This document shows, piece by piece, positions 45,876 through 55,515 of a stretch of 57,148 nt of DNA; position 1 is the stretch's first letter; each line of letters opens with the position of its first letter. The notes below the pieces were generated by a model that searched no databases, had not been told where the DNA came from, and worked only from the letters and a program-made list of their open reading frames with translations. Origin of the DNA: an uncultured Alistipes sp. (lineage in GTDB: Bacteria; Bacteroidota; Bacteroidia; Bacteroidales; Rikenellaceae); assembly GCA_900545315.1 (NCBI GenBank), contig UQYM01000015.1:1-57148 (forward strand). Direction: 5' to 3'. A program made the position numbers and the translations under genes.

Positions 45876-46628
45876 ATGTACTATTTCGCATCGGACATTC
45901 ATTTGGGCCTACCTGCGGGAATCGACCCGGAAAAACGCGAACGGCTATTTGTCCAGTGGCTTGACCAGGCAGCGCAGGATGCTGAAGCGATCTTTTTGGT
46001 CGGAGACATTTTCGATTTTTGGTACGAATATCGACATGTCGTTCCCAAAGGATTTACCCGAACCTTAGGTAAATTCTCCGAATTGAGCGATCGGGGTATT
46101 CCCATCCACTTCTTTGGCGGCAACCATGATATCTGGACCTTCCGCTACCTGCATGACGAGTGCGGTCTCACCCTGCATCACAATCCTTACACGCTTTTTG
46201 AGCTGGGTGGACGACGAGTAGTCATCGGTCATGGCGATGTGCTGGGGCCTCGCCCAAGAGGACAGCGTATCTTGTCCGCCGTATTCCGCAACCAGCTGCT
46301 CCGCACCCTCTTTTCCGCCCTGCATCCCTATTGGGCCATCTCGTTGGGGCACGGCTGGAGTCAATCCAACCGGGCATCGAGACCCGTATCGCACAAATTT
46401 CGCGGGGAGGAGGAACCCATTGTCCGTTTTGCACACCGTTACCAACAGGAACACCCCACTGCTCCAGCCGATCTGTTTGTTTGTGGACATATCCATTGTG
46501 CAGAGCTATATCCGCTACAAGAGGGCGGCACGATCGCCTTTTTGGGCGAATGGATCGAACATCCGACCTTCGGCACATTGGGCCCGGAAGGATTGCGATT
46601 GCAACGTTACCCAAACAGTGAACCATAA
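45876..46628 (+). CDS. lpxH: UDP-2,3-diacylglucosamine diphosphatase-type metallophosphoesterase
   Basis: A 250-residue calcineurin-like phosphoesterase with all metal-binding motifs of the LpxH group: ASDIHLG (N-terminus), VGDIFDFWYEY, GGNHDIW, GHGDVLGP and CGHIHCAEL. LpxH cleaves UDP-2,3-diacylglucosamine to lipid X in lipid A synthesis at the inner face of the cytoplasmic membrane. The length suits the family. The gene begins 80 bp after the TlpA-like lipoprotein gene on the same strand, so they may share a message. LpxH paralogues with other substrates exist, so the exact reaction is a strong inference. Confidence 0.88.
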   Translation: MYYFASDIHLGLPAGIDPEKRERLFVQWLDQAAQDAEAIFLVGDIFDFWYEYRHVVPKGFTRTLGKFSELSDRGIPIHFFGGNHDIWTFRYLHDECGLTLHHNPYTLFELGGRRVVIGHGDVLGPRPRGQRILSAVFRNQLLRTLFSALHPYWAISLGHGWSQSNRASRPVSHKFRGEEEPIVRFAHRYQQEHPTAPADLFVCGHIHCAELYPLQEGGTIAFLGEWIEHPTFGTLGPEGLRLQRYPNSEP

Positions 46629-46988
46629 ATCCCCAAACAAAGGCTTAACTACAAAAGAGACTCCGTGTAAACAAAAAAACTGAATTGATTCCCTTCCCCG
46701 ACCACACAGCGATAAACTGACACAAGCCCTCTGTGATTTGCGTCGTTATCAAACAAGAAGGAAGCTCATCACCACAAAGGAAACCTCGCTCTGACATCTT
46801 GCCAAGCAAAAACAGAGCTTGATACGCAATGAGGCAGGGAATGGAGAGGCCGGAGAAATAAAAAAAAGCCTGCTTGGAAACTTTGACCACAACTCCTAAC
46901 AAGCCATTATAAGAAGTTTAGGAGCAAAACAAGAATAGGAAACGGAATATCCGAACCGACACAATAGACACGACATAAACTCAATTCC
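46629..46988. other. Non-coding gap upstream of thyA
   Basis: The 360 bp are A-rich with no convincing gene on either strand. I looked for a tetrahydrofolate-type riboswitch and a -7 box and found neither. Confidence 0.45.
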
Positions 46989-47783
46989 ATGCAAGTCTAT
47001 CTTGATCTTTTACGCCACATCAAGGCACACGGCACCATCAAAGGAGATCGTACCGGCACCGGTACCATCAGCACCTTCGGCTATCAGATGCGTTTCGATC
47101 TGAGTCAGGGGTTTCCTTTACTAACCACCAAAAAGGTACACCTTCGTTCCATCATTTATGAACTGTTGTGGTTCCTGCGTGGGGAGACCAACATCAAATA
47201 CCTGCACGATCACAAAGTGACCATTTGGGATGAATGGGCCGATGCCAACGGTGAATTGGGGCCGATCTACGGTTATCAGTGGCGAAGTTGGCCCACCCCG
47301 AACGGAGGCCACATCGACCAGATCACCCAACTGATCGATCAGATCCGCAACAATCCCGATTCACGGCGGCTGATTGTCAGTGCATGGAACGTTGCCGAAA
47401 TTGAGAAGATGGCTCTACCACCCTGCCACACATTGTTCCAGTTCTATGTTGCTGACGGGAGGCTCTCTTGCCAGCTTTATCAACGCAGCGCTGATGTCTT
47501 TCTCGGGGTGCCGTTCAACATCGCCTCCTATGCCCTACTGACCATGATGATTGCACAGGTTACCGGGCTAAAACCCGGAGACTTTGTCCACACTTTGGGG
47601 GACGCTCACATCTACCTCAACCATCAGGAACAGGTCGATGAACAGCTTTCGCGGACTCCACGTCCACTTCCTACAATGAAATTAAACCCGGAGGTCAAAT
47701 CGATTTTCGATTTCCAGTACGAAGATTTCACCTTGGAGGGTTACGATCCCTACCCAACGATCAAGGCTCCAATCGCCGTATAA
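46989..47783 (+). CDS. thyA: Thymidylate synthase
   Basis: A 264-residue ThyA, the usual length. It methylates dUMP to dTMP using methylenetetrahydrofolate. Family landmarks are GDRTGTGTISTFGYQMRFDL, GPIYGYQWRSW, the catalytic-cysteine motif LPPCHTLFQFYV and RSADVFLGVPFNIASYA, with the C-terminal IKAPIAV closing the active site. folA follows after 56 bp, the classic pairing in which dihydrofolate made by ThyA is recycled. Confidence 0.98.
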   Translation: MQVYLDLLRHIKAHGTIKGDRTGTGTISTFGYQMRFDLSQGFPLLTTKKVHLRSIIYELLWFLRGETNIKYLHDHKVTIWDEWADANGELGPIYGYQWRSWPTPNGGHIDQITQLIDQIRNNPDSRRLIVSAWNVAEIEKMALPPCHTLFQFYVADGRLSCQLYQRSADVFLGVPFNIASYALLTMMIAQVTGLKPGDFVHTLGDAHIYLNHQEQVDEQLSRTPRPLPTMKLNPEVKSIFDFQYEDFTLEGYDPYPTIKAPIAV

Positions 47784-47839
47784 AGGTTTAACAACATTGT
47801 CACCTTTCAGCCATTTGACCACCCTCAACCTATAAGACC

Positions 47840-48322
47840 ATGATCTCCATTATTGTCGCCATTGCCCGTAACGGTGTGATCGGAGCAGGCAACAGCCTGA
47901 TTTGGCACATCAGCGAAGACCTGCGCCGCTTCAAAGCCATCACAACCGGCCATCCAGTTGTGATGGGTCGGAAGACCTATGAGTCGATCGGGCGTCCGCT
48001 GCCCAACCGCACCAATGTGGTCATTACGCGGCAATCGGATTTTAAAGCAGAGGGGTGCGTCGTGGCCCATTCGTTGCAGGAGGCAATTCAGCGGTTTGCG
48101 GAGGACGAAGAGGTTTTTATTATCGGAGGGGGGCAAATCTATGCTGAGGCGCTGCCGTTGGCAAAACGGATCTATCTGACCGAGGTTGATGCCGATTACG
48201 AAGGTGATACCTACTTTCCACAGTGGGATCGCTCATCATGGCAATTAATCGATCAGGAGCGCTTTCCTCGCGGTGAAAAGTTCGCTCAGCCATTTGCTTT
48301 CCTGACCTACGAACGCCGGTAA
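47840..48322 (+). CDS. folA: Dihydrofolate reductase
   Basis: A 160-residue DHFR that reduces dihydrofolate to tetrahydrofolate with NADPH. Visible motifs are IARNGVIGAGNSLIWHI, EDLRRFKAITTGHPVVMGRK, TYESIGRPLPNRTNVVITR and FIIGGGQIYAEAL. It is co-transcribed with thyA. It is the last plus-strand gene before the convergent polA. Confidence 0.97.
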   Translation: MISIIVAIARNGVIGAGNSLIWHISEDLRRFKAITTGHPVVMGRKTYESIGRPLPNRTNVVITRQSDFKAEGCVVAHSLQEAIQRFAEDEEVFIIGGGQIYAEALPLAKRIYLTEVDADYEGDTYFPQWDRSSWQLIDQERFPRGEKFAQPFAFLTYERR

Positions 48323-48578
48323 GGGGGAACAAACAACACTATCCATTCCGACATCTCCCGGCAAGAAAGGGGTAATCCTATTAAAATCAGAACGTCCTCA
48401 ACAGAGCTGCAATTCCTGCATCGGCAAATCTTTCCTAAAAGGAAGCCCACTATTTCAGAAGGATTAGGGACGATGCCTCTTACGCATTTTGCGGCAAGGC
48501 ATTGCAAAAGGTGTTATAACGTTATCGTGTCCATATTGACCGCCGGCCAACTTTTAGCACTACTATATTGAGCCATAA

Positions 48579-48619
48579 ATGCAGCAGGGGAACCCTACAA
48601 TAGGGTTCCCCTGCTGCAT
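48579..48619. terminator. 19-bp perfect hairpin between convergent folA and polA
   Basis: ATGCAGCAGGGGAACCCTA (48579-48597) and its exact reverse complement (48601-48619) are separated by only three bases. There is no T-run on either strand. Its position between converging genes suggests a bidirectional terminator or mRNA-end structure. No other copy is evident in the window. Confidence 0.6.
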
Positions 48620-48640
48620 GTTACACCGTCGCATTGTCAC

Positions 48641-48808
48641 CTATGTTTCTATATCGCTAATCTCGTATTCTCGTCCGCCTTCCCGAATGCGGCGGGATGA
48701 GTAAAACTTCTCCTCGCTCAATTTAACGTAATCGCATACCACCTTGCAAATGTGTTCAATTGTGATCCATGCTCCACAAGAAATGCCCTGAAGCAACCAG
48801 CAAGGCAT
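48641..48808 (-). CDS. Possible small ORF downstream of polA, DnaA domain IV-like fragment
   Basis: A 55-residue frame starts 16 bp after the polA stop and ends 21 bp before the strong hairpin. Residues about 15-45 (WITIEHICKVVCDYVKLSEE, then KFYSSRRIREGG) resemble the first helices of the DnaA C-terminal DNA-binding domain, as found in small Bacteroidota proteins with a Bac_DnaA_C-like domain. The conserved second half is missing and the N-terminal 14 residues look unnatural. It may be a remnant or simply a chance frame. Confidence 0.3.
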   Translation of the reverse strand: MPCWLLQGISCGAWITIEHICKVVCDYVKLSEEKFYSSRRIREGGREYEISDIET

Positions 48809-48824
48809 AACCGCCAGGCCGACG

Positions 48825-51800
48825 TTAATGAGCCTCCAACCAGTTGTGTCCGACGCCACACTCCGCGACCAGCTTCACCCGAAGATGTGCTGCATTCTCC
48901 ATGCAACGTACCACAATTTCACGCACCTGATCGAGTTCGGTTTCAGGGACATCGAGCACCAATTCGTCGTGCACCTGCAGGATAATTTTCGCCGCTAACC
49001 ATCTCTGCGTCAACTCGTTATGCACAGCAATCATCGCCAATTTCATAATATCGGCCGCCCCACCCTGAATCGGGGCATTGATGGCATTGCGTTCCGAAAG
49101 GCCCCGAACCACCGCATTGGCCGAACGAATGTCGGGCAACATACGTTTGCGCCCAAACAGGGTTTCAACATACCCCTGTTCGCGAGCCTTTTCGATCACC
49201 TGATCCATATAACGCTTGATGCCGGGATAGGATTCGAAATACCCATCGATAATCTCTTTAGCCTCAGTACGGGGAATGTTCAGCCGTTGCGCCAAACCGA
49301 ACGCCGAAATACCGTAAATGATACCAAAATTGGCTGTTTTAGCCTTACTCCGCTGCTCACGTGTCACATCTTCCTTGGCCTCCTTGAACAGCAGGGCGGC
49401 AGTTGCCGTATGAATATCCTCCCCATGCGCGAAGGCATCGATCATGGCCTGATCGCCACTCAGATGGGCCATCAACCGCAACTCCACCTGCGAATAATCG
49501 GCCGACAACAATAGCCGATCAGGAGATGACGGAATGAATGCTTTGCGTATTTCGCGTCCCCGATCATCCCGGATCGGAATATTTTGCAGATTAGGGTTGG
49601 TCGAACTCAAACGGCCGGTAGCTGTAACCGCCTGGTTGAACGAGGTATGAATTCGTCCCGTACGGGGATTGACCAGCTGGGGCAGAGCCTCAACATAGGT
49701 CGAAAGCAGTTTGCGAAGTCCCCGATACTCCAAAATGAGTCCCACCACCGGATGTCGATCCGTAAGCATTTGCAGATACTCCTCATCGGTACGGTACTGC
49801 TTGGTTTTGGTCTTCTTGGGTTTGGGGTCAATCTTCATGCGCCCAAAGAGGGCCTCGCCGAGCTGTTTGGCTGAATTGACATTCAACGTCGGATCGCCGG
49901 TCATCTCCCGGATCTGCTCCTCCAGAGCCGTCAACTCCCCGACCAGCTGCTTGCCAAACGCAGCCAGCGCATCGGTGTCGATCTTGACTCCGGTCATCTC
50001 AATATCGGCCAAAACCGGGATCAACGGCTCCTCGATCTTGGCATACAGCTCAACCAGTCCCGCCTGCTGCAACAGCGGCCACAACACTCGATACAGTTGC
50101 AAGGTCACATCAGCATCCTCAGCCGCATACTCCGCCACGGTAGGGATGGGCACCATATCCATGGTCTTTTGCTTAGCGCCTTTACCAATCAGCGCCTCGA
50201 TCGGAACCGGCTCATACTGGAGATAGGTTCGAGCCAGATAATCCATATTGTGTCGGGCCTCCGGATCCAGCAGGTAGTGAATGATCATCGTATCGTAGAG
50301 ACGTCCCCGCACCTCAACTCCGGCACTGCGCAACATCATCATGTCGAACTTGATATTCTGCCCCACTTTGGCAATTGCCTCATTTTCAAACACCGGACGG
50401 AACGTCTCCAACACCGCTTCAACATTGGTTCTATCACATGGAATGTACCACGCCTCATGGGGTTCCACCGCAAAGGAGATCCCCACCAAACGATCTCCAA
50501 ATACATCGAAACCGGTGGTCTCGGTATCAAAACAAAAAAGATCAACCGCAGACAATCTTTCTGCCAAAGCCTTCAGATCATTCGGCTCGGTCACCACATG
50601 ATACTGGTGTGGAATTGTCTGCACTGTTGCCAACGCCGGTTGCGCGAACAGATCGCTACCTTCTGCTGCTCCTTCCTGTTCACCTGCACCCACTCCAGCA
50701 TAGCGATTATGATCCGCCATAGCGGCAACACCATTCGATATGGTCGAAGCCTTGGACATATGCCCGTTGGGACCGTCTGCTGCCGTTGATGGAGAGACAC
50801 TTGCAGCAACAGAGGGTCTCTCACCCGATCCGACAGCCTGAGCCTGCTCACCGGTTACAGAGGGTTGCATACCGGACGCAGACGATTCCGTCGGCGACAC
50901 GGTGCTGAAAAGATCCCCCTGCATCGAGGGCTGTCCGGATGAAAGGGAGACTTCTTTTGTGGAATCTGTTTGAACCGCTTGCAGACTCTTGCTACCAGAA
51001 GATCCGGTCCCATAGGCAGGTTGCGCACCTGCGATATTTGGCCGAGGTGTTCCCTTCATGCCTTGGAACGGATTGGGTGCGATCTCATTGAGGAAAGAGC
51101 GGAAACCCAACTCTCGATAGAGGGCAGCCAGCATCTCAATATCGGGAGACTCCATCGTCAACGCCTGCGGATCGAACGCTACCGGAACATTCAGATCGAT
51201 CGTCGCCAGTCGTTTGGCCAACAGAATCTGATCATGCGACGCTTCGATATTTTCACGCTGTTTACCTTTGAGCTGATCCGTATGTGCCAGCAAATTTTCG
51301 ACCGTCCCAAACTGACCAACCAGTTTAATGGCGCTCTTCTCCCCGATGCCCGGGACTCCAGGGATATTATCAGCGGCATCCCCCCACAAAGCCAAAATAT
51401 CGATTACCTGCGTCGGGTCATCAATCCCGTAGTGTTCACGAATCTGTTCGCAGCCGATAATTTCGATCCCTTCGCTGCCTTTACGCTGTTTGTAGATGCG
51501 CACGGTGGGACGAATCAACTGCCCGTAATCCTTATCGGGAGTGACCATATAGACCTCGTAGCCAGCCGAGGCAGCCTTCATGGACAAAGTTCCGATCACA
51601 TCATCCGCCTCATACCCAGGAATCTCCATAACCGGGATGCGCAAAGCCTCTAAAATCCGTTTGATATAAGGGACGGACTGCACAATATCCTCAGGGGTTG
51701 CCTCACGGTTGGCCTTGTATTGGGGATAGATCTCGTGACGGAAGTTACCCCCTTTCGGATCGAATGCTACGCCCAACAAACGGGGATCCTCACGGCGAAT

Positions 51801-51938
51801 CAGGTCCCGCAGAAACTTGACAAACCCGAAGATGGCCGAAGTATTGAGCCCCTCCGCATTCCGCATGGGACGTCCGATAAAGGCATAATAGGCCCGGAAA
51901 ATCAGTGCATAAGCATCGATCAAAAACAGTTTTTCCAT
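48825..51938 (-). CDS. polA: DNA polymerase I with a long low-complexity linker
   Basis: A 1,037-residue PolA beginning MEKLFLIDAYALIFRAYYAF (ATG 51938; the frame extends three codons upstream). Domains run 5' nuclease (1 to about 285), a roughly 150-residue Ser/Gly/Ala/Gln-rich linker, an active-looking 3'-5' exonuclease (FDTETTGFD near 472, VGQNIKFDMMML, YAAEDAD) and the family A polymerase with motif A SADYSQVELR (about 811), motif B RSKAKTANFGIIYG and motif C VHDELVLD (about 988). It fills gaps and removes Okazaki primers. It is longer than the usual about 930 residues because of the linker. queD lies 205 bp upstream on the same strand. Confidence 0.96.
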   Translation of the reverse strand: MEKLFLIDAYALIFRAYYAFIGRPMRNAEGLNTSAIFGFVKFLRDLIRREDPRLLGVAFDPKGGNFRHEIYPQYKANREATPEDIVQSVPYIKRILEALRIPVMEIPGYEADDVIGTLSMKAASAGYEVYMVTPDKDYGQLIRPTVRIYKQRKGSEGIEIIGCEQIREHYGIDDPTQVIDILALWGDAADNIPGVPGIGEKSAIKLVGQFGTVENLLAHTDQLKGKQRENIEASHDQILLAKRLATIDLNVPVAFDPQALTMESPDIEMLAALYRELGFRSFLNEIAPNPFQGMKGTPRPNIAGAQPAYGTGSSGSKSLQAVQTDSTKEVSLSSGQPSMQGDLFSTVSPTESSASGMQPSVTGEQAQAVGSGERPSVAASVSPSTAADGPNGHMSKASTISNGVAAMADHNRYAGVGAGEQEGAAEGSDLFAQPALATVQTIPHQYHVVTEPNDLKALAERLSAVDLFCFDTETTGFDVFGDRLVGISFAVEPHEAWYIPCDRTNVEAVLETFRPVFENEAIAKVGQNIKFDMMMLRSAGVEVRGRLYDTMIIHYLLDPEARHNMDYLARTYLQYEPVPIEALIGKGAKQKTMDMVPIPTVAEYAAEDADVTLQLYRVLWPLLQQAGLVELYAKIEEPLIPVLADIEMTGVKIDTDALAAFGKQLVGELTALEEQIREMTGDPTLNVNSAKQLGEALFGRMKIDPKPKKTKTKQYRTDEEYLQMLTDRHPVVGLILEYRGLRKLLSTYVEALPQLVNPRTGRIHTSFNQAVTATGRLSSTNPNLQNIPIRDDRGREIRKAFIPSSPDRLLLSADYSQVELRLMAHLSGDQAMIDAFAHGEDIHTATAALLFKEAKEDVTREQRSKAKTANFGIIYGISAFGLAQRLNIPRTEAKEIIDGYFESYPGIKRYMDQVIEKAREQGYVETLFGRKRMLPDIRSANAVVRGLSERNAINAPIQGGAADIMKLAMIAVHNELTQRWLAAKIILQVHDELVLDVPETELDQVREIVVRCMENAAHLRVKLVAECGVGHNWLEAH

Positions 51939-52143
51939 GATAATCATTTAGGTTTGAATCGGAGCCCAACGCCCCGACCCGAATCAGATTGGCAGGACGT
52001 ATCGCCCATACCGACAAACGACACCCTGTCCCATAACGAACTCTCGCCCCGTTTCACACGCCCCCAAGCAAAAACTTTCGTGCGCACAGTCTCACTTTTC
52101 CCAACCGACCAGATCGGGGGCTCGACCCCACACGGTCGACGAA

Positions 52144-52590
52144 TCAACAGTTATCCGTTGCGTACCACTCTGCGAACGAGGTGGCTGTTTCGTGCAGTTT
52201 CACGCTGAAGAGCTCCACGCCCGAAGGCAACTCAGCCGCAATGACACGGGCAAAATCCTCCACCATATTTTCGCAAGTAGGCTGATAGGGGGTCACGATG
52301 ATCTTATGAAATACATCACGCATCGCCTCCAAAGTGGCACTATTTTGCTCCGTCTCCCGCATAACAAAGGCGTGATCATACCGATCGACAATCAGTCGGT
52401 TCACGATCCGCTTCAGATCGCCAAAATCCATCACCATGCCATATTTCGGGTTCGTGGGATCCTGTTCAGGAACTCCACGGACTGTCACAAACAGCCGATA
52501 GGAGTGGCCATGAATCTCACGGCAGGGTCCATCGTATCCGGCCAGTGTATGCGCCATCTCAAACGAAAACTCTTTAGTCAATCGTATCAT
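52144..52590 (-). CDS. queD: 6-carboxytetrahydropterin synthase QueD / 6-pyruvoyl-tetrahydropterin synthase family
   Basis: A 148-residue T-fold enzyme. Metal and catalytic residues are visible: FEMAHTL (zinc His), PCREIHGHSY (catalytic Cys and two zinc His), MVMDFGDLK, YDHAFVM (catalytic Asp-His) and KLHETATSFAEW (Glu). QueD converts dihydroneopterin triphosphate to 6-carboxytetrahydropterin, a step to queuosine and other 7-deazapurines. No other queuosine genes are nearby. The family also includes PTPS activity, so the precise product is inferred from the bacterial context. Confidence 0.92.
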   Translation of the reverse strand: MIRLTKEFSFEMAHTLAGYDGPCREIHGHSYRLFVTVRGVPEQDPTNPKYGMVMDFGDLKRIVNRLIVDRYDHAFVMRETEQNSATLEAMRDVFHKIIVTPYQPTCENMVEDFARVIAAELPSGVELFSVKLHETATSFAEWYATDNC

Positions 52591-53312
52591 ATTCGAAGAT
52601 AATCATTTTTCTGTTGTCATAAGGGACTTTTTCAAAGCCAAAGGTCCACCGCCGACACTCACCAATGCCATCTGAGTAAGTGCATCCACTTATCATTCTC
52701 AACCCCGCTCAGCTCCAATCCGCTGAGGATATAAGGATACAAGCTCTATTCAGTCCTAAAAGTCACATTGGTCAAGCGTTTCATACGAAAGGGGACGGGA
52801 CACTACGGCCATCTTTAACTCCATACCTGAATCTCCATGCCGGAACGCAGATCAGCACCTTTTGTTTCAGGCCGCTCCCCTCGCAGTCCGACTCTTGTCT
52901 TCTGATAAGGTTCACGTTGGCATCCAATTCACCACTTGCGATAACGCCCTCTTGAGGGTTGACTTACTCGACAATCGAGGGTATTGCATCCCTGCTGTCT
53001 CACCGCTGTTTCCGCCGGGCGGTGACAAAACATGCCGTCGGAATTTACGACATTCCGACGGCATGTTCATCCAATCGCTATGATAATGCTTACGCCGGAA
53101 TTGCCCGACACCTTGGTCCCTCCATCACGATACTGTACACAACAGAAGACCTTCCCCTCAACAAGTCAAACCTACAAAACAAGCCCCGCGGTTCTCTCCC
53201 CCACTGCCGTCTTGTGTCTCGCTCTACTGGCTCCCTGCTTTCTACCGTCTTACCCCCTCGTTGCAGCCGTTTCGGTTCAACCCAAGAGGCAGCCACGGTC
53301 TCCGGCACGGGA
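52591..53312. other. Non-coding gap between queD and the Lrp-type gene
   Basis: The 720 bp contain several short open frames with no protein-like character on either strand. The one clear structure is the terminator hairpin at 53027-53065. I see no RNA gene I can name. Confidence 0.45.
53027..53065 (-). terminator. Rho-independent terminator of the kbl-lrp unit
   Basis: CATGCCGTCGGAAT and ATTCCGACGGCATG form a 14-bp perfect stem with a 7-base loop. Read leftwards it is followed by TTTT. It lies about 250 bp after the Lrp-type stop codon, implying a long 3' untranslated region. Confidence 0.75.
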
Positions 53313-53795
53313 CTATTCGTCACCCTCCTTACGGACACGAACCTGACGTCCGAACGAATCGGAAAGCGAGATAAAGGTTTCGGTCTCGGAGATACCCGGT
53401 ACGCGTAAGATATGGTCGAGAATGGTATGCATCAGATGTTCATGATCGACGCAATAGACTCTCGTCCAGATATTATACTTACCCGTCACGAAATGGCACT
53501 CCACCACCTCTGGAATCTTCCGCAATCCTTCGATAATCTCGATATTTTTCATCGGGTCGCTGATGCGAATCCCGATCATTGCGCTAACGTTGTAACCCAA
53601 CGCCCGCGGATCCACTTCGAGTCGAAATCCCCGGATCACGCCCGACTCCTCCATCTTTTTGACCCGTTGATGGATGGCCGCGCCCGAAATACCACACTCA
53701 CGCGCAATCTCCAAAAAGGGCATCCGGGCATTGCGAATCAGCAACCCCAAAATTTTGCGGTCTGTGGCATCAATGGTCATCTTTCCCATAATCAA
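53313..53795 (-). CDS. Lrp/AsnC-family transcriptional regulator
   Basis: A 160-residue feast/famine regulator. The N-terminal winged helix-turn-helix reads DATDRKILGLLIRNARMPFL and ISGAAIHQRVKKMEESGVI; the C-terminal RAM domain follows (VSAMIGIRISD, VVECHFVTGKYNIWTRVYC) and binds small effectors, usually amino acids. Several in-frame starts are possible (53795, 53789, 53780); the longest is given. It is 65 bp downstream of kbl on the same strand, so it may respond to glycine, threonine or serine and control kbl or its own operon; that link is inference. Confidence 0.92.
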   Translation of the reverse strand: MIMGKMTIDATDRKILGLLIRNARMPFLEIARECGISGAAIHQRVKKMEESGVIRGFRLEVDPRALGYNVSAMIGIRISDPMKNIEIIEGLRKIPEVVECHFVTGKYNIWTRVYCVDHEHLMHTILDHILRVPGISETETFISLSDSFGRQVRVRKEGDE

Positions 53796-53860
53796 TACAA
53801 TTTTTCAGGCGCGGAAGGTGGGCAGCAGTTATCCGCGGCCCACCGGCTTCCGGCTCATTA

Positions 53861-55051
53861 TTATTTGATCACACCCAGTTCGCGACCCACTTTCGTGAAG
53901 GCCTCGACACATTTGTCCAAATGCGCTTTTTCATGACCGGCCGAAACCTGTACACGAATACGCGCCTGACCTTTCGGCACTACCGGATAGTAGAAACCGG
54001 TTACATAGATACCCTCATCGAGCAATTTTGCTGCCATATCCTGTGACAACTTCGCATCGTAGAGCATCACAGCACAGATAGCAGACTGAGTCGGTTTGAT
54101 ATCGAATCCGGCCGCCAACATTTTGGTACGGAAGTACTCAACGTTCTCAACCAGTTTATCATGCAGTGCGTTGCTTTCCGCCAACATTTTGAAGAGCTCA
54201 AGACCGGCACCAACCACTGCGGGTGGCAGCGAGTTCGAGAACAGATATGGACGAGAACGCTGACGCAACATGGCAATAATCTCTTTGCGGCCAGTAGTAA
54301 AGCCACCTACGGCACCACCGAAAGCCTTACCCAGCGTACCGGTAATGATATCAACTTTACCCCGTACATTGAACTTCTCGGTTACACCACGGCCCGTTGC
54401 ACCAACCACACCGGCAGAGTGGCACTCATCGACCATTACCAGGGCGTCGTATTTTTCAGCCAGCTCGCAGATCTTATCCATCGGAGCGACGTTGCCATCC
54501 ATCGAGAAGACACCATCGGTTGCGATGATACGGAAACGCTGTGCCTGAGCAGCCTGCAGCTGTTTCTCCAGGTCGGCCATATCGGCATTTGCATAACGGT
54601 AACGTACCGCTTTGCACAGACGTACACCATCGATAATCGACGCGTGGTTCAACGAATCGGAGATAATGGCATCCTGATCGGTCAACAGCGGTTCAAAAAC
54701 ACCACCGTTCGCATCGAAGCAGGCGGCATACAGAATGGTATCCTCTGTGCCGAAATAGTCAGCAATCGCCTTTTCAAGCTGTTTGTGAATATCCTGCGTA
54801 CCGCAGATGAAACGAACTGACGACATACCGTAACCTCTCTCATCCATAGCCTTCTTGGCGGCTTCGATCAGACGAGGGTTATTCGACAGTCCGAGATAGT
54901 TGTTTGCGCAGAAATTGAGCACCTCTTTACCGCCTTCTACGGTAATATCTGCCTTCTGCATCGAGGTGATAACACGCTCCTGTTTGTACAAACCAGCCTC
55001 TGCGATCGCCTTGAGTTCGGCCGAGAGGTAATCTTTCATTTTTCCGTACAT
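53861..55051 (-). CDS. kbl: 2-amino-3-ketobutyrate CoA ligase (glycine C-acetyltransferase)
   Basis: A 396-residue alpha-oxoamine synthase beginning MYGKMKDYLSAELKAI (ATG 55051; the frame extends upstream without protein-like sequence). Features: FCANNYLGLSNNPRLIEAAK, GMSSVRFICGTQDIHKQLE, MVDECHSAGVVG and the PLP-lysine motif TGTLGKAFGGAVGG (Lys near 243). Kbl joins glycine and acetyl-CoA to give 2-amino-3-ketobutyrate, or the reverse during threonine breakdown. The partner threonine dehydrogenase (tdh) is not in the window. Related BioF and serine palmitoyltransferases share the fold, but length and motifs favour Kbl. Confidence 0.9.
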   Translation of the reverse strand: MYGKMKDYLSAELKAIAEAGLYKQERVITSMQKADITVEGGKEVLNFCANNYLGLSNNPRLIEAAKKAMDERGYGMSSVRFICGTQDIHKQLEKAIADYFGTEDTILYAACFDANGGVFEPLLTDQDAIISDSLNHASIIDGVRLCKAVRYRYANADMADLEKQLQAAQAQRFRIIATDGVFSMDGNVAPMDKICELAEKYDALVMVDECHSAGVVGATGRGVTEKFNVRGKVDIITGTLGKAFGGAVGGFTTGRKEIIAMLRQRSRPYLFSNSLPPAVVGAGLELFKMLAESNALHDKLVENVEYFRTKMLAAGFDIKPTQSAICAVMLYDAKLSQDMAAKLLDEGIYVTGFYYPVVPKGQARIRVQVSAGHEKAHLDKCVEAFTKVGRELGVIK

Positions 55052-55218
55052 GATATTATCATTTATGAAATCTTCTCTTCGCTTGTTTTGTTCAACAGAA
55101 CACCGGTCTGCGCCCCGCTCCCTGTTAACGGGTCCCAATCCGTAAATCCAACCGTCCACAAGACCTCAGGTTTACATCACAACCGCTTCTAAGGGAATCT
55201 TCGCGCCGACTCACCTCA

Positions 55219-55226
55219 CAAAAATA
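55219..55226 (-). promoter_or_regulatory. Candidate -7 box for kbl
   Basis: On the minus strand this reads TATTTTTG, about 168 bp upstream of the kbl start. The -33 element is not evident. The divergent kbl-pgk gap (55052-55515) holds no gene. Confidence 0.35.
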
Positions 55227-55337
55227 GCAAAAGATTTTCAATTCTATACCGCTCTGGGGCCGATTCTCAGAGCTCAAGCACCGCAAAACGCACATATCTT
55301 TTGCCAAACGGAATGTTTTGCGTAAAATTTGTTGTAA

Positions 55338-55369
55338 ATTGCGAAAATCCGAAACAATGCGTAACTTTG
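55338..55369 (+). promoter_or_regulatory. pgk promoter
   Basis: TAACTTTG at 55362-55369 is a full -7 match. ATTG at 55338-55341 (one mismatch to TTTG) lies 20 bp upstream. The pgk ATG is about 146 bp downstream, giving a leader of roughly 140 nt. Confidence 0.7.
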
Positions 55370-55515
55370 ACCAGTTTTTAAATATTTTTACTAAATTGAA
55401 TCACCCCTGAGACAGGGAGCAGTCTGATGGAGCTTCGCCCATCTACGCAAGATGAGCCCGCTTCCTAAGACCCATTCAATCAATAAAAATTCAGACAACT
55501 TTAAAACATAAAGCC

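Noticed and set aside
46629..46988. Folate riboswitch upstream of thyA-folA
   Set aside because: No conserved riboswitch core or stable paired architecture could be made out by eye.
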